This document shows positions 55,927 to 64,000 of a DNA stretch of 64,000 nucleotides, in pieces. The notes beneath the pieces are model-generated. The model made no database searches. It was given only the letters and a program-made list of their open reading frames with translations, and was not told the origin of the DNA. Made by a program: the position numbers and the translations under genes. This stretch comes from Anaerophaga thermohalophila DSM 12881 (GTDB taxonomy: Bacteria; Bacteroidota; Bacteroidia; Bacteroidales; Marinilabiliaceae). The stretch covers positions 1 to 64,000 of the forward strand of contig NZ_AEWI01000037.1 of the NCBI RefSeq assembly GCF_000191885.1. The letters are read 5' to 3'. Numbering within the stretch: the first letter of the stretch is position 1; each line of letters begins with the position of its first letter.

Positions 55927-57860
55927 ACGTTACTGTATTTTTCGATTAGTTTAATAATATGAAGCACACCAGCCACGTTCCAGGCCATTGAAACAGCTCC
56001 TTTCCCCTCATGAGGCGGATTCCCGTTGAAACATTCGGAAATGGTCCCGATACAATGGTTCCCCATCTCTTCTTCAAATCCATCCAGCATACTTTTCACG
56101 AACGACAGCCCACCCTGTTTATGGATGTCGAGGTAGGCATCGGCAAAAAAGGCAGCCAGCCAGGGAAATACTGTTCCCTGATGTAGCGCTTTATCACGTT
56201 GGGTCTGATCTCCTTCGAAAACACCTTTGTATTTTGGATCCTGGGGTGACAGTGTTCGAAGACCCCGGGGTGTCAACAATTCTTTTTTTACAACATCAAC
56301 GATGGCTTTTCGTTCTTCAATGCTGAGCGGAGAAAAAGGAAAAGCAGCGGCAAATATCTGATTAGGCCGGATAGAGGCATCTTTTTCATCCCCGTCAACA
56401 TAATCATAAAGACACTCATCCCCGGCGTTCCAGAAAACATGTCCGAAAGCTTCCTTAACATTTTGGGCCAGCTGCAAATAAGGTTCAGCAATTTTTTCCT
56501 GCCCTGAATCCGCTGCCAATGTAGCAAAATACATAAGGGCATTATACCATAAAGCGTTCAGTTCCACGGTATATCCCGGACGCCATGTCACAGGTTTGCC
56601 CTCTGCCATGGCCTCCATCCATGTCAAAGGCACGCCTTCCTTTTTGGCATACAACAGGCCCGAATCATCCATTCGCATGGTTGGTTCATTAAGGCTACGA
56701 TAATGATCAAGGATTGCTTTCATCACCTGGCCGTATTTCTTCCATACATCAAGATCGTTGCAAATAGAAGCAAACTCCTTCACTGTCCAGAAAAACCAGA
56801 GCGGCACATCAATATCACGGTTCAGAAGACTCTTGTTCGATGACAGGTATTTCTTTTCAATTTCGCCGGAAATATAGTCAAGGATACTTCTATAGGCAGA
56901 GCGGTCTTCCTGATAGGCAGCCAGGCCGGGTAAAGCCAGAAGAGTGTCGCGATGACGTTCTCCATACCAATGATAACCTGCTATCAGGCGGGTTACCGAA
57001 CCCCTTTTCATCAGAAACTGCTGTCCCGAATTAAGAAGGTTATTGATCATGCTGTCGCGGGGTATGCGTTTTTTCTTCTCACGGGTAAATTTCGCTTTGA
57101 GCCCGCCTGTTTTGGCTTCAGAGGTCCCTGCTGCCATCACGATACTTTCACCGGTCTTAATTCCGGTTTCGAAATATCCGGGAACAAAAAGATCTTCCTG
57201 ATAAGGAAATCCCCTGTTTTGTTCCTTCAGATATTCAATGCCCAGGTACCAATCGGGAACCGGTATAAACTCAATATCTTTACTGGATTGAAGATAAAGG
57301 GCGGGAAACCCTTCATACAACTGAAGGGCAATCCCTTTCTCAACCTGCCTGTAACGGGTATTCGCCATCATATTCCGGTATGTCAGTTCATGAACATTTC
57401 TGAAAGCAAGAAACGGCTTGAATCTGATCATTGTTTCAGAATGCGCTTCTTCCAGAGTAACTTTATACAAAAGCTGCTCTTCCTCCTGTGCAAGCAGCAT
57501 CTCTGTCGAAAGAACAACTCCGCCAACCCTGTAGTACCTTTTGGGGATATCGTCCACCTCAAGGCGGGTAAGATACCTATGTCCTTTGGGATCATAATGA
57601 CTACCCCGGTATTTATGTATACCCAGGTTAAAGACCTGATCGTGTTGTACAATCGAGATATCAAGCGCTGACAAGAGAACATGATGTTCTCCCCCAAACT
57701 GTTCGAGCGGACAAACCAAAAGCCCGTGATATTTCCGGGTGTTACACCCTATTATCGTTGTGCTGCAATACGACCCGGCCCGGTTTGTACGCAAAATTTC
57801 CCTGTATAAAGAATACTCAAGGTTGACAAGCCGCGCCTTATCCAATTCATAGTAAGCCAT
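55923..57860 (-). CDS. Glycogen debranching enzyme, amylo-alpha-1,6-glucosidase type (GH133)
   Basis: 645 residues. The N-terminal GDE_N-like region (about 15-230) is RAGSYCSTTIIGCNTRKYHGLLV. The C-terminal (alpha/alpha) barrel (about 260-640) has DIDVPLWFFWTVKEF, RPGYTVELNALWYNAL and GTVFPWLAAFFADAY. It removes alpha-1,6 branch stubs from glycogen. First gene of the operon GDE, GT4, GH57, fusion. Confidence 0.9.
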   Translation of the reverse strand: MAYYELDKARLVNLEYSLYREILRTNRAGSYCSTTIIGCNTRKYHGLLVCPLEQFGGEHHVLLSALDISIVQHDQVFNLGIHKYRGSHYDPKGHRYLTRLEVDDIPKRYYRVGGVVLSTEMLLAQEEEQLLYKVTLEEAHSETMIRFKPFLAFRNVHELTYRNMMANTRYRQVEKGIALQLYEGFPALYLQSSKDIEFIPVPDWYLGIEYLKEQNRGFPYQEDLFVPGYFETGIKTGESIVMAAGTSEAKTGGLKAKFTREKKKRIPRDSMINNLLNSGQQFLMKRGSVTRLIAGYHWYGERHRDTLLALPGLAAYQEDRSAYRSILDYISGEIEKKYLSSNKSLLNRDIDVPLWFFWTVKEFASICNDLDVWKKYGQVMKAILDHYRSLNEPTMRMDDSGLLYAKKEGVPLTWMEAMAEGKPVTWRPGYTVELNALWYNALMYFATLAADSGQEKIAEPYLQLAQNVKEAFGHVFWNAGDECLYDYVDGDEKDASIRPNQIFAAAFPFSPLSIEERKAIVDVVKKELLTPRGLRTLSPQDPKYKGVFEGDQTQRDKALHQGTVFPWLAAFFADAYLDIHKQGGLSFVKSMLDGFEEEMGNHCIGTISECFNGNPPHEGKGAVSMAWNVAGVLHIIKLIEKYSNV

Positions 57861-57941
57861 ATAATAATTTTTAGGTTAGTTTATAATATCGTGTAACCCT
57901 GCTATAAGTTAATGAGAAACCTGTCAAAAAGCAATCTGCAA

Positions 57942-58075
57942 GAACTTTCTTAAAAGTGTTTTTTGTCAGGAACAGGGTAAAAGGCACTTTAAACCGGAGT
58001 TAACCGATTGTTCGTGTGGATTTAAACGATTCCTGTGCAATAAATCGGCAAAAAGAGACTTTTTGGATTGAACTC
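57942..58075 (+). mobile_element. Decayed copy of the MITE superfamily
   Basis: 134 bp with diverged ends GAACTTTCTTAAAAG and (reverse complement of the right end) GAGTTCAATCCAAAAAG, the conserved loop ACCGGAGTTAAC and TTGTTCGTGTGGATT. No target duplication remains. 57861-58313 holds no gene. Confidence 0.6.
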
Positions 58076-58313
58076 TTTATCGTTTGATATGAAAAAATCT
58101 TAAGACAAAGCTGCCTCCTGTCCTTGACCTTATCAACGACCGCTTCCAATAATGTCAACCAGGATCACAACAGGCTGTTTAAACCTAAAAGACCCGGTAA
58201 CCTAAGACTCTCTTTATAAAAGATTATTTCACCCCAAACGTCACCAACTCCGAAGGAATTCCTTTTCTAAGATAAAAAATAATTTTCAAAATCTAAAATT
58301 TTTATCAATTAAA

Positions 58314-59300
58314 TTAAACAAACCCTTCAAAATATCGTTTATCCTCTGTCAAATCCACTTCTTCAAACTCATTTTCAATATCATGAATAATTTCCAGTAC
58401 CGTTGACGCAAAATGACTCTGAACGATATGATCGGGATTTATAAAACGGTGGTTTCTTGCACGTTTCACTTTTTCAATTCTTTTCAGGAATTTAATGGCC
58501 CTGGGAGTAAACAGTGCCTCAGTAAATCGCATCCAGATATAATTAACGGCACTAACAGAAGGATTTAGCATTTTTTCATCATAGAAACGATAATCCCGCA
58601 AATCATCCATAACTATTTCATAAGCAGGAAAATACCATGTTTTTTCAAACAACTCACACAATTTATCAATGGTAAGAAACAAGGCTGCTTTACTTACCTG
58701 ATTCCCATGTGCCCCGTCTTTCCAATGTCTGACGGGACTAACGGTAAGAATTATTTTCAGATCGGGATTAAAAACCCGTAAAGAAACGATAAGTTCTTTA
58801 TATATGGAAATCATCTCGTCTGGTTCAAGACGGTATCGTGAAAAATAGTCGTCTGGAAATTTGTGACAATTGGCCACTATTTCAGATGTGTCGTTACGCT
58901 CATAGACGAAAGAAGTGCCGAACGTAAGTAACAGAAAGTCGGCCGATTCCAAAAAGTCGATCGCTTCCTCAATCGTTTTGTTAATTCTTTCACAAACTTC
59001 ATCTTTTACATAACCACTAAATTTCCCATGGAAATCGAAATGGTGCCAAAGACCGTCATGTCTGACAAGTTCTTCGGGCAGGCAATATTGATGATTTATG
59101 ACACGATTGAGTAGCCGGGCAATGGAGACAGGGTTGTAAATAATTCCGAAAGGATTAACCAGACTCTTAAACCGGTTTTCAACAAACCTGGAACCTATAT
59201 TGTCGGTAAAACAAGAACCAATAAGCATCACCTTTGATCCAACATCTATTGCTGCATCAAATTTGCCCGGTTCAACGATGGTTCTGAATTCATACGGCAT
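58314..59300 (-). CDS. GSCFA domain-containing protein
   Basis: 328 residues (PF08885), with the defining motif MLIGSCFTDNIGSRF (about 26-40) and LLTFGTSFVYERN, an SGNH-hydrolase-like arrangement (catalytic Ser in GSC). VSPVRHWKDGAHGNQVSKA supplies the downstream His-containing block. The family is common in Bacteroidetes, with function not established. The start overlaps the alpha/beta hydrolase gene by 11 bp, so the two are coupled. Confidence 0.88.
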   Translation of the reverse strand: MPYEFRTIVEPGKFDAAIDVGSKVMLIGSCFTDNIGSRFVENRFKSLVNPFGIIYNPVSIARLLNRVINHQYCLPEELVRHDGLWHHFDFHGKFSGYVKDEVCERINKTIEEAIDFLESADFLLLTFGTSFVYERNDTSEIVANCHKFPDDYFSRYRLEPDEMISIYKELIVSLRVFNPDLKIILTVSPVRHWKDGAHGNQVSKAALFLTIDKLCELFEKTWYFPAYEIVMDDLRDYRFYDEKMLNPSVSAVNYIWMRFTEALFTPRAIKFLKRIEKVKRARNHRFINPDHIVQSHFASTVLEIIHDIENEFEEVDLTEDKRYFEGFV

Positions 59301-60141
59301 GTTCCAAATACTTCAATGATTTTTCCATCCATAAAGATATCTCTGAAAAAAGCTCATTTGCTCCTGGTTCGTTATGTATTTCGTGGCGTGCACCCTGAAC
59401 TTTGTAAAAAGTGGCATTTCCCCCGATTTTCTCTGCCAGTTGTTGAGTGGTTCCGATATCGGTAATGTCATCATCGGTGCCGTGTGCCAGAAATACAGGA
59501 ATTGTTATACGCGCTGCCTTGCCAAAAACTTCATCAGCACCACGTGACAATTCAAAAAACAAACGTAACGAAATTTTGTGGTGCATGAGCGGGTCGCGGT
59601 CACTTTCGACCTGTGTTTTTTCCACACATGTAAGTTGAGATGATTTGATCCCGGTATTCAACCTGAGTCCCGGCATAAAGTGATCTGCCAAAGCTGCCGT
59701 TCTCAAAACAATTTCAGAGGGAGGATGTTTCAGTTTTAACCAGGGTGAACTTATGACTGCTCCGGAAAAATCCTGACGTTTCCTCAGCAAAAAATTCAGC
59801 ACAAGATTGCCGCCCATACTGTGACCATACAAAAAGACAGGAAGTTCGTCCCAGTTATGTTTCACCCGCTTTACCAGACTGCCAATATCGTCGAGGAAAT
59901 CAGACAATCGGGAAATGTGACCTCTGCGTCCTTCTGATAACCCGTGCCCTCTTAAATCGACAGAATATACCATAATTCCCTGCTCAGTAAAGCGCCGTGC
60001 CCAATTATCATAACGTCCGGAGTGTTCACCAATCCCGTGTACCAGGCAAACAACAGCATGTGGTGCTGTATCCGGTTTCCAGAACCGCCCAATGAGAAAT
60101 GTCCCATCACTGGTAACAAGATTGAAGTCCTTGTTTTGCAT
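59290..60141 (-). CDS. Alpha/beta hydrolase, monoacylglycerol lipase-like
   Basis: 283 residues. The oxyanion-hole motif HGIGEHSGRY (35-44) and nucleophile elbow GHSMGG (Ser108) are clear. The acid is probably Asp in FLAHGTDDDITD, and the His is in GARHEIHNEPG. The opening and lid region (DLRGHGLSEGRRGHI) match the Hydrolase_4/monoglyceride lipase group. The substrate is not certain. It is cotranscribed with the GSCFA gene. Confidence 0.88.
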   Translation of the reverse strand: MQNKDFNLVTSDGTFLIGRFWKPDTAPHAVVCLVHGIGEHSGRYDNWARRFTEQGIMVYSVDLRGHGLSEGRRGHISRLSDFLDDIGSLVKRVKHNWDELPVFLYGHSMGGNLVLNFLLRKRQDFSGAVISSPWLKLKHPPSEIVLRTAALADHFMPGLRLNTGIKSSQLTCVEKTQVESDRDPLMHHKISLRLFFELSRGADEVFGKAARITIPVFLAHGTDDDITDIGTTQQLAEKIGGNATFYKVQGARHEIHNEPGANELFSEISLWMEKSLKYLEHAV

Positions 60142-60399
60142 ATTATTCTAATAAAAACTTCGCATCATTGCTTTTCGTCTTTTTTAACGGGCTATATAAT
60201 AACTAATTACACGGAAATAAAGTTCACAAACAGACAACTTCCGTTTATCTGTGTTAAAGCAAAAAAGACGACATTTAATATGCTAAAAATAGTTAATTTC
60301 TGAAAAATTTCAAAAATACAACAACTACTTTTTACAATGATTTTGAGGAATTTCATACAATGATTTATTTTGCCTTGCAAAATCCAGAAAACATCAAGA

Positions 60400-60813
60400 A
60401 TGATGCAAAAAACGATAATCATTACCACACACAGTCATGATCAGTTGGTTGACATCACCCGTCAGGTTGAGGCATTTGTTGCTCAATGTAAGATTCAGAC
60501 GGGCCTGGCAAATGTTTATGTTCAGGGGGCAACGGCCGGCATAATGATTCAGGAAAATTGGGACGAGTCGGTACAAACCGATGTTTTAAACTGGCTTCGA
60601 AAGATGATCCCGCATGGCGTATGGCAACATGATGCTCAGGACAACAACGGTGATTCTCATCTCAAGGCCGGATTTACTGGCCCTTCTGAAACCATTCCTA
60701 TTGTTGAAGGACGGTTAGGATTATCTACATGGCAAAATATCTTTTTGTGTGAATTTGATGGTCCAAGAAGTGAAAGACGGGTAGTCATTACCGTTTATGA
60801 CACTGAAAAATGA
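60400..60813 (+). CDS. YjbQ-family protein (UPF0047)
   Basis: 137 residues starting at ATG 60400 or 60403; the TTG-initiated 30-bp extension upstream is unlikely. The YjbQ/UPF0047 fold carries VQGATAGIMIQENWD, HGVWQHDAQDNNGDSHLKAG and TWQNIFLCEFDGPR, with histidines of the active site. Members have thiamin phosphate synthase-like activity in vitro; the physiological role is unclear. It converges on queG with a 10-bp gap. Confidence 0.88.
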   Translation: MMQKTIIITTHSHDQLVDITRQVEAFVAQCKIQTGLANVYVQGATAGIMIQENWDESVQTDVLNWLRKMIPHGVWQHDAQDNNGDSHLKAGFTGPSETIPIVEGRLGLSTWQNIFLCEFDGPRSERRVVITVYDTEK

Positions 60814-60823
60814 CAATAATCCT

Positions 60824-61777
60824 TTAACAAGGCGGCTGAGATTGATCCTCTGTAACAAATTTCAAATTTCGCTTTATTCCCGAAAATCCGGCACGTCTAA
60901 TGGGACTACCTTTGAATATGTCATCAAAAATATTTTCATCCATTGTCATCCATTCTTCACGTGTCATATCGCGAAATTCAGTCCGGAGACTAAAGTCGGG
61001 GTCTTTGTGTGGACGTGCTTTCCAGTTCCGGGGACAAACATCCTGGCAGATATCACAACCAAAGAACCACCCGTCGAATCGGCCCTTAAAGGATTCGGGA
61101 ATATCACCTTTGTTTTCAATTGTGAGATACGAAATGCACCGGTTGGCATCGAGCTGGTATGGAGACATCAGGGCATTGGTCGGGCAGGCATCGATACATC
61201 GTGAACATCCCCCGCAGGCATCTTTTACCGGTTTGCCCGTAGGAAGTTCAATATTCAGAATTATTTCGCCAATAAAAACAAAAGAACCAAGGCGTGGATG
61301 AATGAGGCTGGTATTCTTGCCCCGCCAGCCAAGACCGGCACGGATTGCCAGCGAACGTTCGAGGACAGGAGCCGAATCAACAAAGAAACGCCCTTCTGCA
61401 GCGGTATCCACATCCGACTGAATAAAAGACATCAGTTTTTTTAGTCGCTTCTTCATTACTTTATGATAGTCGCGACCGTAAGCATATTTTGCCAGTTTTA
61501 GTCCTGATTCTAATTTTTCGTTGCGGGGGGGCATATAATTCTGAAGGACAACAACAACGGATTTTGCTCCTTCGACCAACTTACGCGGATCAGTACGTTT
61601 CGCTACATTCCGGGCCATATAATCCATCCCGGCATGATACCCTCTCCCAAGCCATCGTTTGAAATGACCGGCCTCTTCTCCAATCTCTTCAGCAGGGGCA
61701 AAACCCACATCATCAAAACCAAGGCGAAGGGCTTCCTGCCTTATTAACTGCCCGCGTTCGACGGCCACTAAATCCAT
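60824..61777 (-). CDS. queG: Epoxyqueuosine reductase
   Basis: Last step of queuosine synthesis in tRNA, 317 residues. The N-terminal cobalamin-binding region includes WLGRGYHAGMDYM. The catalytic segment is FVDSAPVLERSLAIRAGLGWRGKN. Two 4Fe-4S motifs follow, CGGCSRCIDACP and CDICQDVCP, separated by the QueG-type spacer. Normal length for Bacteroidetes QueG. Confidence 0.95.
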   Translation of the reverse strand: MDLVAVERGQLIRQEALRLGFDDVGFAPAEEIGEEAGHFKRWLGRGYHAGMDYMARNVAKRTDPRKLVEGAKSVVVVLQNYMPPRNEKLESGLKLAKYAYGRDYHKVMKKRLKKLMSFIQSDVDTAAEGRFFVDSAPVLERSLAIRAGLGWRGKNTSLIHPRLGSFVFIGEIILNIELPTGKPVKDACGGCSRCIDACPTNALMSPYQLDANRCISYLTIENKGDIPESFKGRFDGWFFGCDICQDVCPRNWKARPHKDPDFSLRTEFRDMTREEWMTMDENIFDDIFKGSPIRRAGFSGIKRNLKFVTEDQSQPPC

Positions 61778-61832
61778 AAATATTACCCATTATGCATCCA
61801 CTACCAAAAGATTCTTTCAGAAACAAACTCGA

Positions 61833-62150
61833 TTATAAAAGTCCCAGTTCAAGCATGGCCTCTTCAGAAAGCATGTCTTTCGACCAGGGTGGATCAAAAG
61901 TGAGATGCAACTCCACATCGTTTACCCCGTCCACAGCAAGCACTTTTTCGTAAACTTCTTCCGGAAGCGACTCGGCAACAGGACAATTGGGAGACGTAAG
62001 TGTCATCACAATTTTAACCTTACCTTCATCGCGCACTTCGATCTCGTAAATCAGTCCCAGATCATAAATATTGACCGGAATTTCCGGGTCATAAACAGTT
62101 TTCAGAACTTTTACAATATCACTTTCTATATTTAAGAATTCTTTTTCCAT
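61833..62150 (-). CDS. DUF59 / MIP18-type iron-sulfur assembly protein
   Basis: 105 residues, with the family block TVYDPEIPVNIYDLGLIYEI (about 19-38) and conserved Cys56 in TSPNCPVAESLPEEV. In Bacteroidetes this SufT/PaaD-like gene commonly ends the suf operon, as here after sufE. A carrier or regulatory role in Fe-S maturation is the usual view. Confidence 0.9.
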   Translation of the reverse strand: MEKEFLNIESDIVKVLKTVYDPEIPVNIYDLGLIYEIEVRDEGKVKIVMTLTSPNCPVAESLPEEVYEKVLAVDGVNDVELHLTFDPPWSKDMLSEEAMLELGLL

Positions 62151-62157
62151 AACAACA

Positions 62158-62285
62158 GATTGTTAGATTGTTAGATGTTAGATTGTTAGATGTTAGATTG
62201 TTAGATTGTTAGATGTTAGATGTTAGATTGTTAGATTGTTAGATGTTAGATGTTAGGTTGTTAGGTTGTTAGGTTGTTAGATATT
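62158..62285. repeat. GTTAGATTGTTAGAT tandem array
   Basis: About fifteen units of 7-8 bp in two lengths (TTAGATTG and TTAGATG), drifting to TTAGGTTG at the right. Just upstream of the DUF59 gene and ended by MITE A7. Same unit type as at 35.4 and 41.5 kb. Confidence 0.85.
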
Positions 62286-62301
62286 AGATAAAACAATTGA
62301 T

Positions 62302-62441
62302 GAGCCCGGTCTAAAAAGCATCTTTGTTGCCAAACTCGTTGTTGTTTTAAATTTTGCATCCTCATTAACAACAAGTTAACTCCGTTACAAGAATTTAAAA
62401 CGCCTTGATTTTGACAAAAATATGCTTTTTATACTGCACTC
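62302..62441 (-). mobile_element. 140-bp MITE, subfamily A, copy A7 (inverted)
   Basis: Reverse-orientation subfamily A copy. The flanks ATTGAT (62296-62301) and ATTCAT (62442-62447) match at 5 of 6 positions. It lies between sufE and the DUF59 gene. 62151-62603 holds no gene. Confidence 0.87.
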
Positions 62442-62603
62442 ATTCATATAATAGTGATAATCTAATTTTTACAACAAATCAAAACTAACATTTCTCATAA
62501 CAAAAACTTTGGGTATCCCGGAATCCGTAGCTTTAGCACAGGATCACAGGGAGTTTATGAATTCAGACTCTTTTTACGGAGTATTGCTAAACAATACCAA
62601 ACA

Positions 62604-63026
62604 TCAGTTCTGCTTCACTTTAAAAGCAAGAGCATAGGCTTTTATTTGTTTTATCATGGCCACCAGCCCGTTGCTCCTGGTAGGCGACAAATGTTCTTTT
62701 AGCCCGATTTTATCTATAAAATAAAGATCGGCATCCAGAATTTCATCGGGTGTATGTCCTGAAAGAACGCGCAGCAAAAGTGCTACAATACCTTTCACAA
62801 TAATGGCATCACTATCTCCCTGAAATTCTATTTTCCCGTCGTTCAACTCTGCATGCAGCCAAACTTTTGACTGGCATCCTTCTATCAGGTTCTGGTCTTT
62901 CCGGTGTGCTTCATCGAACGAATCCAGTTCGTTTCCCATCTCAATAAGAAGGGAATATTTATCCATCCAGTCGTCAAAGGCAGAAAATTCCTCTATTATT
63001 TCGTCTTGTTTTTCGTTTATCGTCAT
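62604..63026 (-). CDS. sufE: Sulfur acceptor protein SufE
   Basis: 140-residue partner that takes persulfide sulfur from SufS. The acceptor Cys51 is in NLIEGCQSKVWL, and the C-terminal GLVAMIKQIKAYA helix follows. It lies 48 bp after sufS on the same strand, and a MITE and a tandem array separate it from the DUF59 gene. Confidence 0.93.
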   Translation of the reverse strand: MTINEKQDEIIEEFSAFDDWMDKYSLLIEMGNELDSFDEAHRKDQNLIEGCQSKVWLHAELNDGKIEFQGDSDAIIVKGIVALLLRVLSGHTPDEILDADLYFIDKIGLKEHLSPTRSNGLVAMIKQIKAYALAFKVKQN

Positions 63027-63074
63027 GATTCTTTTTTTACAAAGATAAGAACTTCATACGAATGCCCCGATACA

Positions 63075-64000
63075 CTATTCAAGCATTGTACCTACCCGGT
63101 TCAAAGCCCCGACAAGACGGTCGATTTCGTCGCGGGTATTGTAAAAAGCAAAAGAGGCTCTGACCGTTCCCGGAATACCAAAACGATCCATCAGAGGCTG
63201 CGCACAATGATGGCCGGTGCGCAATGCAAATCCCAGTTTATCGAGCAGTGTTCCCACATCAAACGGATGAGCTTTCCCCAAAAGGAATGAAATAACACTG
63301 GTATGATCTGAAGCTTGCCCAATCAGACGAATGCCCGGAACAGCCTTCATTTTCTTCATGCCATATTCGAAAAGATCGTGTTCATAATCCCAAATATCAT
63401 TAAGGTTTTTGCTTTCCAGGTATTCCAGAGCTGCCCCAAGTGCTATAACGCCCGCAAAATTTGGGGTGCCGGCCTCAAATTTATAGGGCAATTCATTGAA
63501 TGTTGTCCCGGAAAATGAAACCTTGTCAATCATCTCCCCGCCACCCTGGTATGGTTCCATTTTTTCGAGCCACTCACGTTTTCCGTAAAGAATCCCCACA
63601 CCTGTGGGCCCATACATTTTATGTGCACTGAACACATAAAAATCGCAATCGAGTTTCTGCACATCAACAGGAAGATGATGAATGGCCTGGGCCCCGTCAA
63701 TGATCACCGGAACATCAAAAGCATGGGCTTTTTCTATCATTTTCCCAACCGGATTGATTGTTCCCATAACATTGCTAATGTGGGTTACGGAAACAATTTT
63801 TGTTTTGCCTGAAAAGAGTTTCCCGAAAGCATCCATATCCAGTTCACCATCATCGGTAACGGGGACAACCTTTATATGTATCCCTTTTCGTTTCTGTAAT
63901 AATTGCCAGGGCACAATATTGGAATGATGCTCCATTTCTGTCAGAATCACCTCATCGCCCTCCGAAAAAAGATGCTCCCCTAACGAAGTGGCTAAAAGAT
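63075..64000 (-). CDS. sufS: Cysteine desulfurase SufS (5'-partial)
   Basis: PLP enzyme releasing sulfur from cysteine for the Suf system. The frame stays open to the window edge at 64000, adding LLATSLGEHLFSEGDE before the first usable start, so the N-terminal ~100 residues are missing. The PLP lysine is in FSAHKMYGPTGVG, preceded by DGAQAIHHLPVD. The conserved EMEHHSNIVPWQ and the active-site Cys loop RTGHHCAQPLMDRF are present. Class II (SufS) rather than IscS type. It heads the visible suf genes (sufS, sufE, DUF59). Confidence 0.95.
   Translation of the reverse strand, partial: LLATSLGEHLFSEGDEVILTEMEHHSNIVPWQLLQKRKGIHIKVVPVTDDGELDMDAFGKLFSGKTKIVSVTHISNVMGTINPVGKMIEKAHAFDVPVIIDGAQAIHHLPVDVQKLDCDFYVFSAHKMYGPTGVGILYGKREWLEKMEPYQGGGEMIDKVSFSGTTFNELPYKFEAGTPNFAGVIALGAALEYLESKNLNDIWDYEHDLFEYGMKKMKAVPGIRLIGQASDHTSVISFLLGKAHPFDVGTLLDKLGFALRTGHHCAQPLMDRFGIPGTVRASFAFYNTRDEIDRLVGALNRVGTMLE

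Noticed and set aside
56952-57671. 239-residue frame antisense to the debranching enzyme
   Set aside because: Shadow of a strongly conserved GH133 gene, with Phe/Arg-rich composition typical of antisense reading.

Overview
The window is a contiguous piece of a Bacteroidetes chromosome, most likely from the order Bacteroidales/Marinilabiliales. This is inferred from gene content: an RprX/RprY pair, a GT3-phosphorylase glycogen fusion next to GDE, GT4 and GH57 genes, the order sigma-54 regulator, lptE, TPR gene, secG, groES, groEL, a GSCFA-domain protein, and -7 boxes of the TAnnTTTG type. No rRNA, tRNA, CRISPR array or transposase gene was found.

Layout. 0.3-1.9 kb holds a NarL-type two-component pair. 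2.3-11.6 kb is a phosphate region (PiT permease, an outer-membrane channel, PstSCAB). Within it lies an unfamiliar three-gene set (ABC ATPase without permease, HypB/CobW-like GTPase, RnfB-type 4Fe-4S protein) that looks like a metallocofactor maturation module. 11.7-19.5 kb, minus strand, is a large arsenic cluster: a gene of unknown function, arsR, arsE/F/G-like genes, an ArsP-type permease, arsC, arsM and acr3, with two candidate ArsR operators. 19.9-31.9 kb, plus strand, carries pectinesterase, leuS, a YitT protein, an M23 peptidase, acpP-fabF-rnc and rprXY, with purN on the other strand. 32-43.5 kb carries an OmpA/PorT-like barrel, lepA, a nucleotide-sugar epimerase, groEL/ES, secG, a TPR gene, lptE and a sigma-54 activator. 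44-46 kb has kdsB and a secreted nucleoside-hydrolase-like protein. 46.4-57.9 kb is a complete glycogen/alpha-glucan locus. 58.3-64 kb has a GSCFA protein, an alpha/beta hydrolase, YjbQ, QueG, a DUF59 protein, SufE and SufS (cut by the window edge).

The intergenic DNA is the most unusual part. About a dozen copies of a 140-142 bp palindromic element lie between genes. Two subfamilies (A and B) have the same terminal inverted repeat but unrelated cores. A third (G) is a diverged relative of A. Several copies carry 6-7 bp target-site duplications, and two have empty sites inside this same window. This is strong internal evidence for a non-autonomous mobile element (MITE). Other repeat families (a leader-like repeat that ends on the start codons of three genes, a VNTR-bearing repeat, TTGTTAGAT arrays, CATTCTGAGCGAAGCGAAGAATCT-type palindromes) fill most of the remaining gaps, often nested in one another.

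Two genes, fabF and the M23 peptidase, are each split by one extra base in a homopolymer. Because fabF is normally essential, base-calling error is the likelier explanation.
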